Source of the DNA: an uncultured Altererythrobacter sp. | GTDB taxonomy: Bacteria; Pseudomonadota; Alphaproteobacteria; Sphingomonadales; Sphingomonadaceae | DNA length: 6,680 nt | Assembly (NCBI GenBank): GCA_938009055.1 | Contig: CALLIO010000172.1 | Coordinates: 1-6,680, forward strand | Reading direction: 5' to 3' | In this document: positions 1 to 5,177 of the stretch, in pieces | How positions within the stretch are numbered: the stretch's first letter is position 1 | How the letters are laid out: each line of letters starts with the position of its first letter | The notes under the pieces: generated by a model | Told to the model about the DNA's origin: nothing | The model's database searches: none | What the model saw: the letters and a program-made list of their open reading frames with translations, nothing else | Translations under genes and position numbers: made by a program

Positions 1-314
1 CGCGCGCGATCACCATATTGCTGAAGGAAATCCGCCGGCGGCATATCAGGCGAAATGCGAATGGCGCCGGGCAAGTGGCTGACTGCGAACTCATCAGCCT
101 CGCGGGTGTCAAAGATGATGAGCGAGCCAGCTTCGCGTCCAGAAAATTCATCAGCTGTGATGTGCTCAACCTCCGGCATGCTGGCAGCAATCGTTTCGTG
201 AACGCTCTCTAGCCCCTCCTCCGGCTCGCGCAGAAATAGGGTGGAGACCCACAAAAGCGGCGTACCCAAAACCAATGCGGCCAGACCGGCATAGAGCGCT
301 TTGCGTTTACTCAT
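1..314 (-). CDS. Membrane-anchored rhodanese-like domain protein, C-terminus outside window
   Basis: Reading the minus strand from the ATG at 314 gives an open frame of 104 codons that leaves the window at base 1, so the C-terminal part is missing. Residues 1-6 are basic (MSKRKA). Residues about 7-28 form a hydrophobic segment without an obvious signal-peptidase site, which suggests an N-terminal membrane anchor with the rest in the periplasm. After a linker, residues 63-90 read like the first half of a rhodanese domain: hydrophobic strand SLIIFD, then DTREADEF (69-76) and SHLPGAI (79-85). The catalytic loop, where a Cys would sit, lies beyond the window, so it is not possible to say whether this is an active sulfurtransferase or a Cys-less binding domain. 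A purine-rich ribosome site (AAGGAAG) sits just upstream of the ATG and supports this start. No neighbouring gene suggests its substrate. Confidence 0.8.
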   Translation of the reverse strand, partial: MSKRKALYAGLAALVLGTPLLWVSTLFLREPEEGLESVHETIAASMPEVEHITADEFSGREAGSLIIFDTREADEFAVSHLPGAIRISPDMPPADFLQQYGDRA

Positions 315-388
315 GTCTTCCTTCGGCTGGTGAGAGGCCTCATCCCCTCGTTTTCGATCATGGAACGCAAAGAGACGGCTCGAGCACA

Positions 389-417
389 GTAATATTCTAC
401 CGCGCTCTGTCTAGCAA
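389..417 (-). promoter_or_regulatory. Candidate sigma-70 promoter of the rhodanese-like gene
   Basis: On the minus strand TTGCTA (417-412) is followed after exactly 17 bases by TATTAC (394-389). Each hexamer matches four of six consensus positions. A start near 382 would leave a leader of about 70 bases before the ATG at 314. The call rests on the pattern only. Confidence 0.35.
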
Positions 418-521
418 AGATACAAAGGTGCATATGCGCTCCGATGGCTGGCCATTGGCACAGAAATTTTCCGGCCTGCTTGGCTATTCGCCGGGCCATG
501 CGTTCCGGTTACACAATGACG

Positions 522-566
522 GCCCAGCCCAGCCCAGCCCAGCCCAGCCTAGCCCAGCACAGCCCA
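522..566. repeat. Short tandem repeat, nine units of a pentamer (GCCCA)
   Basis: Nine consecutive five-base units occur here. Units 1-5, 7 and 9 are GCCCA, unit 6 is GCCTA and unit 8 is GCACA. The array is non-coding by every reading I trust. It lies between a minus-strand terminator (575-606) and the candidate promoter of the rhodanese-like gene. Five perfect units in a row make slipped-strand length variation plausible, while the two variant units suggest the 3' part of the array is ageing. Confidence 0.9.
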
Positions 567-574
567 TCAACGCG

Positions 575-606
575 AAAAGCCCCGCCCACCTTGCCGATGA
601 GCGGGG
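575..606 (-). terminator. Intrinsic terminator, minus strand
   Basis: On the minus strand CCCCGCTCATC (606-596), loop GGCAA (595-591) and GGTGGGCGGGG (590-580) form an 11-bp stem with two G-T wobbles. One C and then TTTT (578-575) follow. The other strand has no T-run, so the direction is clear. It lies about 30 bases after a minus-strand stop codon at 637-639, which suggests a real transcript ends here. That transcript could be a small gene, or the tRNA-Lys transcript if it is long. Confidence 0.6.
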
Positions 607-636
607 TCTAACTGGGCAAGACAATGCGCTTAGGGC

Positions 637-762
637 TCAAAACTCGCCCGCAATACCGTCGTGCACGCTGGTCTTGCCCGCCGCCGAGGGGAAATGCGGA
701 TTCGCCTGCGCTGCGATGGAGGCAATCCCGCGCTGCGCATCACGGTCGATGGTTTCGGACAA
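637..762 (-). CDS. Possible short protein or degraded gene end, unknown
   Basis: I do not recognise this product. The minus-strand frame ending at the TGA at 637-639 has clearly GC-rich third codon positions over its last 40 or so codons. Its peptide ends in HDGIAGEF, and an intrinsic terminator follows directly. The start is unsolved. The frame stays open back to about 1146 but has no ATG. The shown start is a TTG giving a 41-residue peptide beginning MSETIDRDAQR, and it has no good ribosome site. Upstream of about 785 the same frame loses its coding bias and runs through an A/T-rich dyad. It could be a genuine small gene with a weak start, the preserved 3' end of a decayed gene, or chance. 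A 48-codon ATG frame overlapping it (starting near 771) has poorer codon bias. Confidence 0.22.
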   Translation of the reverse strand: MSETIDRDAQRGIASIAAQANPHFPSAAGKTSVHDGIAGEF

Positions 763-801
763 GTCGAACTCAACATCGTTTGAGTTACCTTTGTAATTGG
801 C

Positions 802-832
802 CCAAAAACGCAAAAAAATGCGTGTTTTTTGG
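802..832. repeat. A/T-rich imperfect inverted repeat
   Basis: On the plus strand CCAAAAACGCA (802-812), a six-A loop, and TGCGTGTTTTTTGG (819-832) form an imperfect dyad of about 11 pairs. The right arm carries extra bases, chiefly a TG insertion. The A-run/T-run flanks of a short CGCA/TGCG core could act as a weak two-way terminator or a bent-DNA site. It lies just upstream of the coding-like frame ending at 637. Confidence 0.45.
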
Positions 833-1129
833 TTTCGTCTTAAATTCGGGCCGAAAATCGCGAGTTGGGCCAATGCGCGCGGATCACTGCGATTCGCATC
901 ACAACGCAATCTCTTGCTCACATAATGCGATGAGAGTTGTTGGAGCGCGCTGATGCGCCGGCCATGTTTTCCTACATCGCCGCGTTTTGATAATGGGGTC
1001 AGCGAAACGCGCTCTTTGAAAATCGCATACCCAAGCCCTTCCGCCCTGTTTTGGTTCACGCCAAAGCGGGGTTTTCGTGCATTTGGGCCAGTGCCCTCTG
1101 CAAAACACTTCTGCGGATGTGTTTCATCA

Positions 1130-1148
1130 ACTTGCAAAAGGTGCAAGT
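1130..1148. promoter_or_regulatory. Perfect dyad, possible operator
   Basis: ACTTGCA (1130-1136), five bases, then TGCAAGT (1142-1148) is a perfect 7+7 inverted repeat of operator size. The geometry suits a homodimeric regulator better than a terminator, since no T-run follows on either strand. No regulated gene can be assigned. Confidence 0.35.
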
Positions 1149-1248
1149 GGGCGGAAGGCTGGAGAAATGATGGATTGGGAGCGCCCTATTCCGGCGGCAA
1201 TGGCGAGCGAAAGCGCAGCGCCTGTTCCCTAAAAGGAGAGAATAGAGA

Positions 1249-1324
1249 TGGTGAGCCCTGCTGGGTTCGAACCAGCGACCTACTGATTAAAAGTCAGTTG
1301 CTCTACCAACTGAGCTAAGGGCCC
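1249..1324 (-). tRNA. tRNA-Lys, anticodon UUU
   Basis: The minus strand from 1324 reads as a complete 76-base tRNA. The acceptor stem GGGCCCT pairs with AGGGCTC with one G-U. The D-arm contains AGCTCAGTTGGTAGAGC. The anticodon loop CTTTTAA has TTT at 1291-1289, and the T-arm contains GGTTCGAACC. Discriminator A is at 1252, and the CCA end is encoded (1251-1249). Anticodon UUU reads both lysine codons. It stands alone, 113 bases after the stop of the TPR lipoprotein gene on the same strand. No terminator is seen between them, so read-through from that gene is possible besides its own promoter. Confidence 0.97.
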
Positions 1325-1369
1325 CCACGGGGTTGTCTGGATTCGTTGGTTTCTACCAGACGGAGCGCT

Positions 1370-1398
1370 CCCCTAAGCAGCATGCGCGCTGCGGTCAA
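1370..1398 (-). promoter_or_regulatory. Candidate promoter of tRNA-Lys
   Basis: On the minus strand TTGACC (1398-1393) and TAGGGG (1375-1370) are 17 bases apart. The -35 box is strong and the -10 weak, which is common for alphaproteobacterial housekeeping promoters. The start would be near 1363, about 40 bases before the tRNA. A GGAGCGCTCC palindrome overlaps the -10 edge. Confidence 0.35.
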
Positions 1399-1437
1399 GC
1401 CAATGCTTGCGACTTCGCCTGCCTAAGCGCAAAAAGC

Positions 1438-2991
1438 TTACAGATCGGCGTGCGCAATCGCCCAATGATTGGCGATCTCGCGGTTCTTGGGCGCGGCATT
1501 GCGCGCATCGGTAAGGATTGCGCGGGCCTCAGCCTGATTGGCGCCGCTTTGCCAGATCGCCCAGCCCAAAGTGTCCATGATTTCAGGGCTGGTTGGAGCA
1601 ATCGCAAGCGCTTTGCGCGCCAGAGCGATGGCCGCCTCATGATCGCCCAATTTCGACTTCACCGCAGCTGCATTGTTGAGCAGGGCCGGATCGTTTTGCG
1701 CAGCGCCGGCAAGCAAGGGCGCATAGATCGCATCCGCCTTGGCCCAGTCGCCTTCGCGAATGGCCTTGCCCGCCTCGATCATGTTTTTGGCGAGCGAAGG
1801 CGCAGCATCGCGCTTGGCAATCTTTTGCTTGATCGCCTCTGCATTGCCGCGCCCGGTCTTCTCAGCCAAGCGCAAGCCGAGCCGCAAAGTGCCGCCATCA
1901 GCGCGCGGGTGATCGATCACAGGGCTGAGCGCTTCCCATGCCTCACCAAAGCGCTCTTCTTGGGCAAGATTTTCAGCGAGCAAACGGCGCGCCAATACGT
2001 CGCCGCCTGTTTCCTCAATATAATCGCCAAGCGCGTGGATCGCAGCTGGGCGCTGCTTGCGTGCAGCGGCGACAAAGCCGGAAAGGCGCTGGAAGCTGGG
2101 AAGGCGCGCAAGCTTAGCCGGGAACATTTCCAGCAGCTCATTCGCGCGGTCAATCTCACCTGCATCAAAGGCCATTTGCGCGGCAAACAGGATGCCGATG
2201 GGCTGCGGCGTGCCGTATTTCTTGGTCTCGTCGATCCAGCGCCCAGCCTCAGCCGTATCGCCGGCATCGCGCGCAATTGCGGCAAGCGCGAGCATCGCCG
2301 TTTGCTGGGCGGGTTTGACGCTGAGCACTTTTTCGAAATGCTCCTTTGCCTTAACCGGCGCGCGGTCGTTGAGCAGCATTTGCCCGGCAAGCAGATGCGC
2401 CTCTGCAACGACAGGCTCTTGTTTCAAGACGGGTGCCAGCCGCTGGGCGGCTTGCTTGGGTTTGGCTGTCAGAAACAGCCGGTTGGCATCGGCCGCGATC
2501 AGAACAGAGTCATTGGGGAAAGCTGCCAGCGCTTCGTCGAGCTGGGCGAAAGCTGAAGGGTAGTTACCCTCTGCCATATCCAGATTGACCGCCACGACAT
2601 AGGCCAGCGCACGGTCGCGCGGCGCAGTGTCGAGCAATTCGCGGGTCATGCGGAAATTGCCATTGGCCAAATGCGCCTCTGCCAAACGGACCTTCGCCTC
2701 AGCGGCCTCTGGCGCATCGGGGGCGACTTGCTTCAACTCTGTGATCGCGCGGTCGGCATTGCCCAAGGCCATGGCGATCTGGGCGGCCAGCAGCCGCGCC
2801 TCTGCATTGGTTGGATCCGCTTCGACAGCTCTACCAATTTGCGCCAATGCAATGCGGGCATCACCATCAGCGAAAGAGGCACGCGCTGCTTCAAGCGGAT
2901 TGGACGGCTCGCTATCGCAGCCGGCCAACAGCGGAGACACAAAGAGAGCGCCAACAGTAGCGCAGCGAAAGAGTGAAGATCGGACAGTCAT
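1438..2991 (-). CDS. TPR-repeat lipoprotein, PrsT-like (exosortase/PEP-CTERM associated)
   Basis: This 517-residue protein starts with a lipoprotein signal peptide. A basic N-terminus is followed by a hydrophobic core and the lipobox LAGC, with the lipidated Cys at 25 and Asp at 26. By the enterobacterial rule, Asp at +2 favours retention in the inner membrane. The rest is almost entirely helical TPR repeats. Examples are DARIALAQIGRAVEADPTNA near residue 43, a repeat ending in HFEKVLSVKPAQ in the middle, and a C-terminal LLNNAAAVKSKLGDHEAA unit followed by MDTLGWAIWQSG. That last block resembles the end of the PEP-CTERM-system TPR lipoprotein family (PrsT), although that family is usually far longer (around 900 residues). 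The gene is divergent from a PEP-CTERM protein gene, which supports the link. TPR lipoprotein is secure; the PrsT assignment is inference. The role would be as a scaffold in export or assembly of surface material. The ATG at 2991 is preceded by AAGG about ten bases upstream. Confidence 0.85.
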   Translation of the reverse strand: MTVRSSLFRCATVGALFVSPLLAGCDSEPSNPLEAARASFADGDARIALAQIGRAVEADPTNAEARLLAAQIAMALGNADRAITELKQVAPDAPEAAEAKVRLAEAHLANGNFRMTRELLDTAPRDRALAYVVAVNLDMAEGNYPSAFAQLDEALAAFPNDSVLIAADANRLFLTAKPKQAAQRLAPVLKQEPVVAEAHLLAGQMLLNDRAPVKAKEHFEKVLSVKPAQQTAMLALAAIARDAGDTAEAGRWIDETKKYGTPQPIGILFAAQMAFDAGEIDRANELLEMFPAKLARLPSFQRLSGFVAAARKQRPAAIHALGDYIEETGGDVLARRLLAENLAQEERFGEAWEALSPVIDHPRADGGTLRLGLRLAEKTGRGNAEAIKQKIAKRDAAPSLAKNMIEAGKAIREGDWAKADAIYAPLLAGAAQNDPALLNNAAAVKSKLGDHEAAIALARKALAIAPTSPEIMDTLGWAIWQSGANQAEARAILTDARNAAPKNREIANHWAIAHADL

Positions 2992-3037
2992 GCGAAGCGC
3001 CTTAACCTCAACTGTTTAACATGAGGTATCGCCAAAA

Positions 3038-3056
3038 TTGTCGGATATTTTGACAA
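3038..3056. promoter_or_regulatory. Dyad, candidate activator (enhancer) site for the sigma-54 promoter
   Basis: TTGTC (3038-3042), nine bases, then GACAA (3052-3056) form a perfect 5+5 inverted repeat. Its centre lies about 100 bases upstream of the start predicted for the sigma-54 promoter at 3122-3137. NtrC-type enhancer-binding proteins usually bind at this kind of distance. The right half also reads TTGACA (3050-3055) but has no -10 partner at 16-18 bases. Assignment to a PrsR-like regulator is inference. Confidence 0.35.
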
Positions 3057-3063
3057 ACGCATT

Positions 3064-3085
3064 GTTAACCTTTTGGCCGTTAACC
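3064..3085. repeat. Direct repeat of GTTAACC, 15 bases apart
   Basis: GTTAACC occurs at 3064-3070 and 3079-3085, a start-to-start spacing of 15 bases. The second copy extends to TTAACCAT, which equals the Caulobacter-type CtrA half-site. The spacing between the two TTAA cores is 11 bases, not the 7 of a full CtrA site. A further TTAACC lies at 3002-3007. The repeats sit between the 3038-3056 dyad and the sigma-54 promoter. Confidence 0.4.
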
Positions 3086-3121
3086 ATTGAAAGCAGCAGA
3101 AAACCGTGTGTCGGGGCAAAA

Positions 3122-3137
3122 TGGCACGTGGATTGCT
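3122..3137 (+). promoter_or_regulatory. Sigma-54 (RpoN) -24/-12 promoter of the PEP-CTERM gene
   Basis: TGGCACG (3122-3128), four bases, then TTGCT (3133-3137) matches the RpoN consensus TGGCACG-N4-TTGCW at every fixed position. The invariant GG (3123-3124) and GC (3135-3136) are separated by exactly ten bases. Transcription would start near 3148, leaving a leader of about 75 bases to the ATG at 3223. The orientation points to the PEP-CTERM gene. Transcription would then depend on an ATP-using enhancer-binding activator. In PEP-CTERM systems the known activator is PrsR with its sensor PrsK, but neither is in the window. Confidence 0.75.
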
Positions 3138-3222
3138 TCAGTGTGTTTACCAAAAAGCCACGCGTTCGGCGGGCAATCGAAATTGACAAGGGGTTGCGCC
3201 CGAAACGCTCAAGGGGAATGAC

Positions 3223-3723
3223 ATGACTAAGCTCTTCAAAACTGCCGCAATCGGCGTAGCTGCTGCTTCTATGGCGGTTGCTGCTCCTGCATCGGCGACA
3301 ATCTTTGAATACACTTTCGGCAATGGCGACGTTCTGACGATCGACAATGAAGCCGGCACAGGTACATGGGTTGGTGACAACATCGACGCATCGTTCACCG
3401 GTGACTTCTCGGGCTTCGAAGGCGGCGAGACACCAAGCTTCATGACAACGCTGACTTCAATGGACGGCACGCGGACCATCAACGGCAACACTGTTGGCCT
3501 GCAAAGCGATCCACGCCACCCTGAAATGCTCAAAACACGTGACGGCGGCAGCCGCTGGAACCTGTGGGCGACTTGGGGCGATCCCGTTGTTGGCGGTGAC
3601 TATGTTCGCAGCATCACTGGCTACACCGCAACAGAAGTCCCTGCACCTGGCATGCTCGGCCTGTTCGGTCTGGCTCTTGCAGCGCTCGGCCTCGGCTGGC
3701 GTCGTCGCAAGGCCGCTGCATAA
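3223..3723 (+). CDS. Secreted PEP-CTERM sorting-domain protein (exosortase substrate)
   Basis: This 166-residue protein has a Sec signal peptide (residues 1-25: basic MTKLFK, an Ala-rich core, and a cut predicted after ASA). A mature domain of about 112 residues follows, rich in Gly, Thr, Asp and Trp (two Trp in RWNLWATWGD), with no recognised fold. The C-terminus is a classic tripartite sorting tail. It has VPAPG at 139-143, a hydrophobic helix at about 144-159, and RRRK at 160-163. Such tails are recognised by exosortase (XrtA/EpsH type), which cleaves near the Pro motif after export, often for proteins of the extracellular matrix. Here the usual PEP is PAP, a known kind of variant. The start is fixed by AAGGGG at 3211-3216, six bases before the ATG. 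The gene is monocistronic between a sigma-54 promoter and a terminator. The function of the mature part is unknown. Confidence 0.88.
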   Translation: MTKLFKTAAIGVAAASMAVAAPASATIFEYTFGNGDVLTIDNEAGTGTWVGDNIDASFTGDFSGFEGGETPSFMTTLTSMDGTRTINGNTVGLQSDPRHPEMLKTRDGGSRWNLWATWGDPVVGGDYVRSITGYTATEVPAPGMLGLFGLALAALGLGWRRRKAAA

Positions 3724-3766
3724 AACGGTACAATTTCAAGCTTACGAATTGGTCTTCTAAGCGAGT

Positions 3767-3798
3767 AAGGGGGTCCGGCCGCAAGGTCGGGCCCTTTT
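3767..3798 (+). terminator. Intrinsic terminator of the PEP-CTERM gene
   Basis: GGGTCCGGCC (3771-3780), the GNRA-type loop GCAA, and GGTCGGGCCC (3785-3794) form a ten-pair stem with two wobbles, followed by TTTT (3795-3798). It starts about 45 bases after the stop codon. On the minus strand the stem is followed by CCTTAC rather than a T-run, so it would serve the converging folK transcript poorly. Confidence 0.8.
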
Positions 3799-3800
3799 GC

Positions 3801-3829
3801 TATGCGCCGCCCATTATTCGCGGCGCATA
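3801..3829. repeat. Perfect 10-bp inverted repeat around the folK stop codon
   Basis: TATGCGCCGC (3801-3810) and GCGGCGCATA (3820-3829) are exact inverse complements separated by nine bases. The folK stop codon (3814-3816) lies in the loop, and the right arm encodes the last residues of FolK. No T-run follows on either strand. It may protect or end the folK mRNA. It lies three bases from the terminator of the converging gene. Confidence 0.7.
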
Positions 3830-4296
3830 TTGCGCCTGTGAAGCTGGCGGATGGTGTGCCCACTGACCGGATCGCGCCAGTGACCTGCAACGCTGGATGC
3901 CGGGCCCAAAACAAAAGAGCGCGAAGCCATTTGCAGATGCGGGATCGTTAGCTCAGCTGATTGCCAGACCCCGCCGCTCCACAAGATGATATCAAGATCG
4001 AGCACCCGCGCGCGCCAGCGCTGACCATGGCGGCGTCTGCCGAACTGCGCCTCTATCTGCTGCAATTGTTCCAACATCTGCACTGGGTCTCGTTTGGTCT
4101 CGACCACAGCTGCGGCATTTGCATATTCGCGCTGCGAGGGGCCAAGCGGGTGTGAGGCAATCACGGGCGAGAGCGCCAGCACGGCAAGCTGCGCTTCCTC
4201 CAGCGCCAGTACGGCTGCATCCAATACAGCGCGCGGAGCTCCAAAGCGCGGATGGCGCATATTGGAGCCAAGCGCGATGAGATAGAGGTTAGTCAA
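3814..4296 (-). CDS. folK: 2-amino-4-hydroxy-6-hydroxymethyldihydropteridine diphosphokinase (HPPK)
   Basis: HPPK transfers pyrophosphate from ATP to 6-hydroxymethyl-7,8-dihydropterin in cytoplasmic folate synthesis, the step before dihydropteroate synthase. The 160-residue length is normal. Family marks are visible in order: LIALGSN (6-12), the segment ending REYANAAAVVET (56-67), FGRRRHGQRW (85-94), and RVLDLDIILW (97-106). In the last, Asp100 and Asp102 correspond to the magnesium ligands of E. coli HPPK. IPHLQMASRSFVL follows near the C-terminus. The start is a TTG at 4296 whose first bases overlap the upstream amidase stop as TTGA. GAGG sits a few bases upstream, and the next ATG (residue 13) would remove the LGSN strand, so TTG is preferred. 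The overlap implies translational coupling with the amidase gene, an unusual partner for folK. Confidence 0.93.
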   Translation of the reverse strand: MTNLYLIALGSNMRHPRFGAPRAVLDAAVLALEEAQLAVLALSPVIASHPLGPSQREYANAAAVVETKRDPVQMLEQLQQIEAQFGRRRHGQRWRARVLDLDIILWSGGVWQSAELTIPHLQMASRSFVLGPASSVAGHWRDPVSGHTIRQLHRRNMRRE

Positions 4297-5171
4297 ATAT
4301 CCTCGCTCAACCGGCGATAAAGATCAGGACGACGATCGCGGAAGAAGCCCATACCTGCGCGGTGCTTGGCCGCTTCGCCCAGATCAAGGCCCGCGACGAG
4401 AATGCCTTCCTCCTCTGCGCCGAATTTAGCGATCTTGTCGCCCCATTCATTGGTGATGAAGCTGTGGCCGTAAAATGTCTGCGCGCCCTCGCCCGAACCC
4501 TCAACCCCAATGCGGTTGGCCGCAATCACCGGCATGCAGTTTGATACCGCATGCCCCTGCATCGCGCGCTGCCACATTCGGCTGGTATCGAGATCAGCGT
4601 CGTAAGGCTCAGACCCGATCGCGGTGGGATAAAAGAGCAATTGCGCGCCCATCAGCGCCATCGCCCGCGCGCATTCGGGATACCATTGGTCCCAGCATAT
4701 GCCGACGCCAATTGTGGCGCTTCCGCCATCGCGCAAGCGCACATCCCAGACTTTGAAACCGTCATTACCGGGCCGGAAATAGAACTTTTCCTCATAGCCT
4801 GGACCATCGGGAATGTGGCTCTTGCGGTAAGTGCCCATGATCTCGCCATCGGGGCCGATCATGGCGATGGTGTTGTAATAATGATGCCCGTCGCGCTCGA
4901 AAAAGCTGGTGGGGATCGCGACCTTCAATTTCACCGCCAGCTTGCGCATGGCGATGACGCTGGGGTGCTCGGCCACCGGACGGGCAAGCGCGAAATTCGC
5001 CTCATTCTCCTCGCGGCAAAAATATGCGCCAGAGAAAAGCTCGGGCGGCAGGATGATCTCAGCCCCGCGCGCCGCCGCCTGCTCGACCAGCTCGGCAACG
5101 GCGGCGATATTGTCCGCTTCCTCGGCACGCGCCAAGGGCAGCTGGAGGGCGGCAACAGTGATGAGAGTCAT
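4293..5171 (-). CDS. aguB: Nitrilase-superfamily amidase, N-carbamoylputrescine amidase-like
   Basis: The 292-residue protein is a carbon-nitrogen hydrolase with the full Glu-Lys-Cys triad: Glu44 in PPELFSG, Lys117 in GTYRKSHIPDGPGYEEKFYF (second Glu at 127/128), and Cys159 in GICWDQWYPE. The long stretch GTYRKSHIPDGPGYEEK, then YPTAIGSEP, matches the N-carbamoylputrescine amidase branch, which releases CO2 and ammonia to give putrescine in the agmatine route. The FRPGNDGFKVW segment fits the same branch. There is no signal peptide, so it acts in the cytoplasm. The usual partner, agmatine deiminase (aguA), is not in this window. Upstream, 32 bases away, lies the exported methyltransferase gene. 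Downstream, folK overlaps by four bases. Family membership is near certain; the substrate is inferred from motif similarity. Confidence 0.87.
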   Translation of the reverse strand: MTLITVAALQLPLARAEEADNIAAVAELVEQAAARGAEIILPPELFSGAYFCREENEANFALARPVAEHPSVIAMRKLAVKLKVAIPTSFFERDGHHYYNTIAMIGPDGEIMGTYRKSHIPDGPGYEEKFYFRPGNDGFKVWDVRLRDGGSATIGVGICWDQWYPECARAMALMGAQLLFYPTAIGSEPYDADLDTSRMWQRAMQGHAVSNCMPVIAANRIGVEGSGEGAQTFYGHSFITNEWGDKIAKFGAEEEGILVAGLDLGEAAKHRAGMGFFRDRRPDLYRRLSEDI

Positions 5172-5177
5172 AAGCCC

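Larger units (their letters stand above)
763..1248. other. Gene-poor stretch with dyads, no convincing gene
   Basis: No reading frame here has both a credible start and coding-like codon use. What can be seen is an A/T-rich imperfect dyad (802-832), an 11-base palindrome TGCGATTCGCA (888-898), a perfect 7+7 dyad (1130-1148), and a 21-codon plus-strand frame at 1167-1232 with a ribosome-site-like GGAG. Just after the tRNA (minus strand, about 1200-1222) a GC-rich interrupted hairpin lacks a T-run. The rest shows nothing I can name. Confidence 0.5.

Noticed and set aside
275..796. Plus-strand frame of 173 codons across the pentamer repeat
   Set aside because: It reads antisense to the rhodanese gene start, through the repeat and the terminator, with no family resemblance or ribosome site.
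1247..1287. AAGGAGAG followed by ATG opening a 12-codon plus-strand frame (MVSPAGFEPATY)
   Set aside because: The frame is the complement of the tRNA 3' half. The ribosome-like match is chance.
953..1318. Plus-strand frame of 121 codons ending in ...EPCWVRTSDLLIKSQLLYQLS
   Set aside because: Its end is simply the antisense translation of tRNA-Lys, a well-known source of false genes, and the rest lacks coding bias.
1249..1324. tRNA-Lys as an integration site of a mobile element, explaining the gene-poor stretch next to it
   Set aside because: No second copy of the tRNA 3' end, no integrase and no phage-like gene is visible in the window.
1333..2556. Plus-strand frame of 407 codons
   Set aside because: It is the antisense shadow of the TPR lipoprotein gene, whose lipobox, repeats and codon use are convincing on the minus strand.
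3050..3078. TTGACA as a sigma-70 -35 box for the PEP-CTERM gene
   Set aside because: The base run 17 positions on is TTGGCC, not a -10 box. A second TTGACA at 3183-3188 also lacks a -10. The sigma-54 match is far better.
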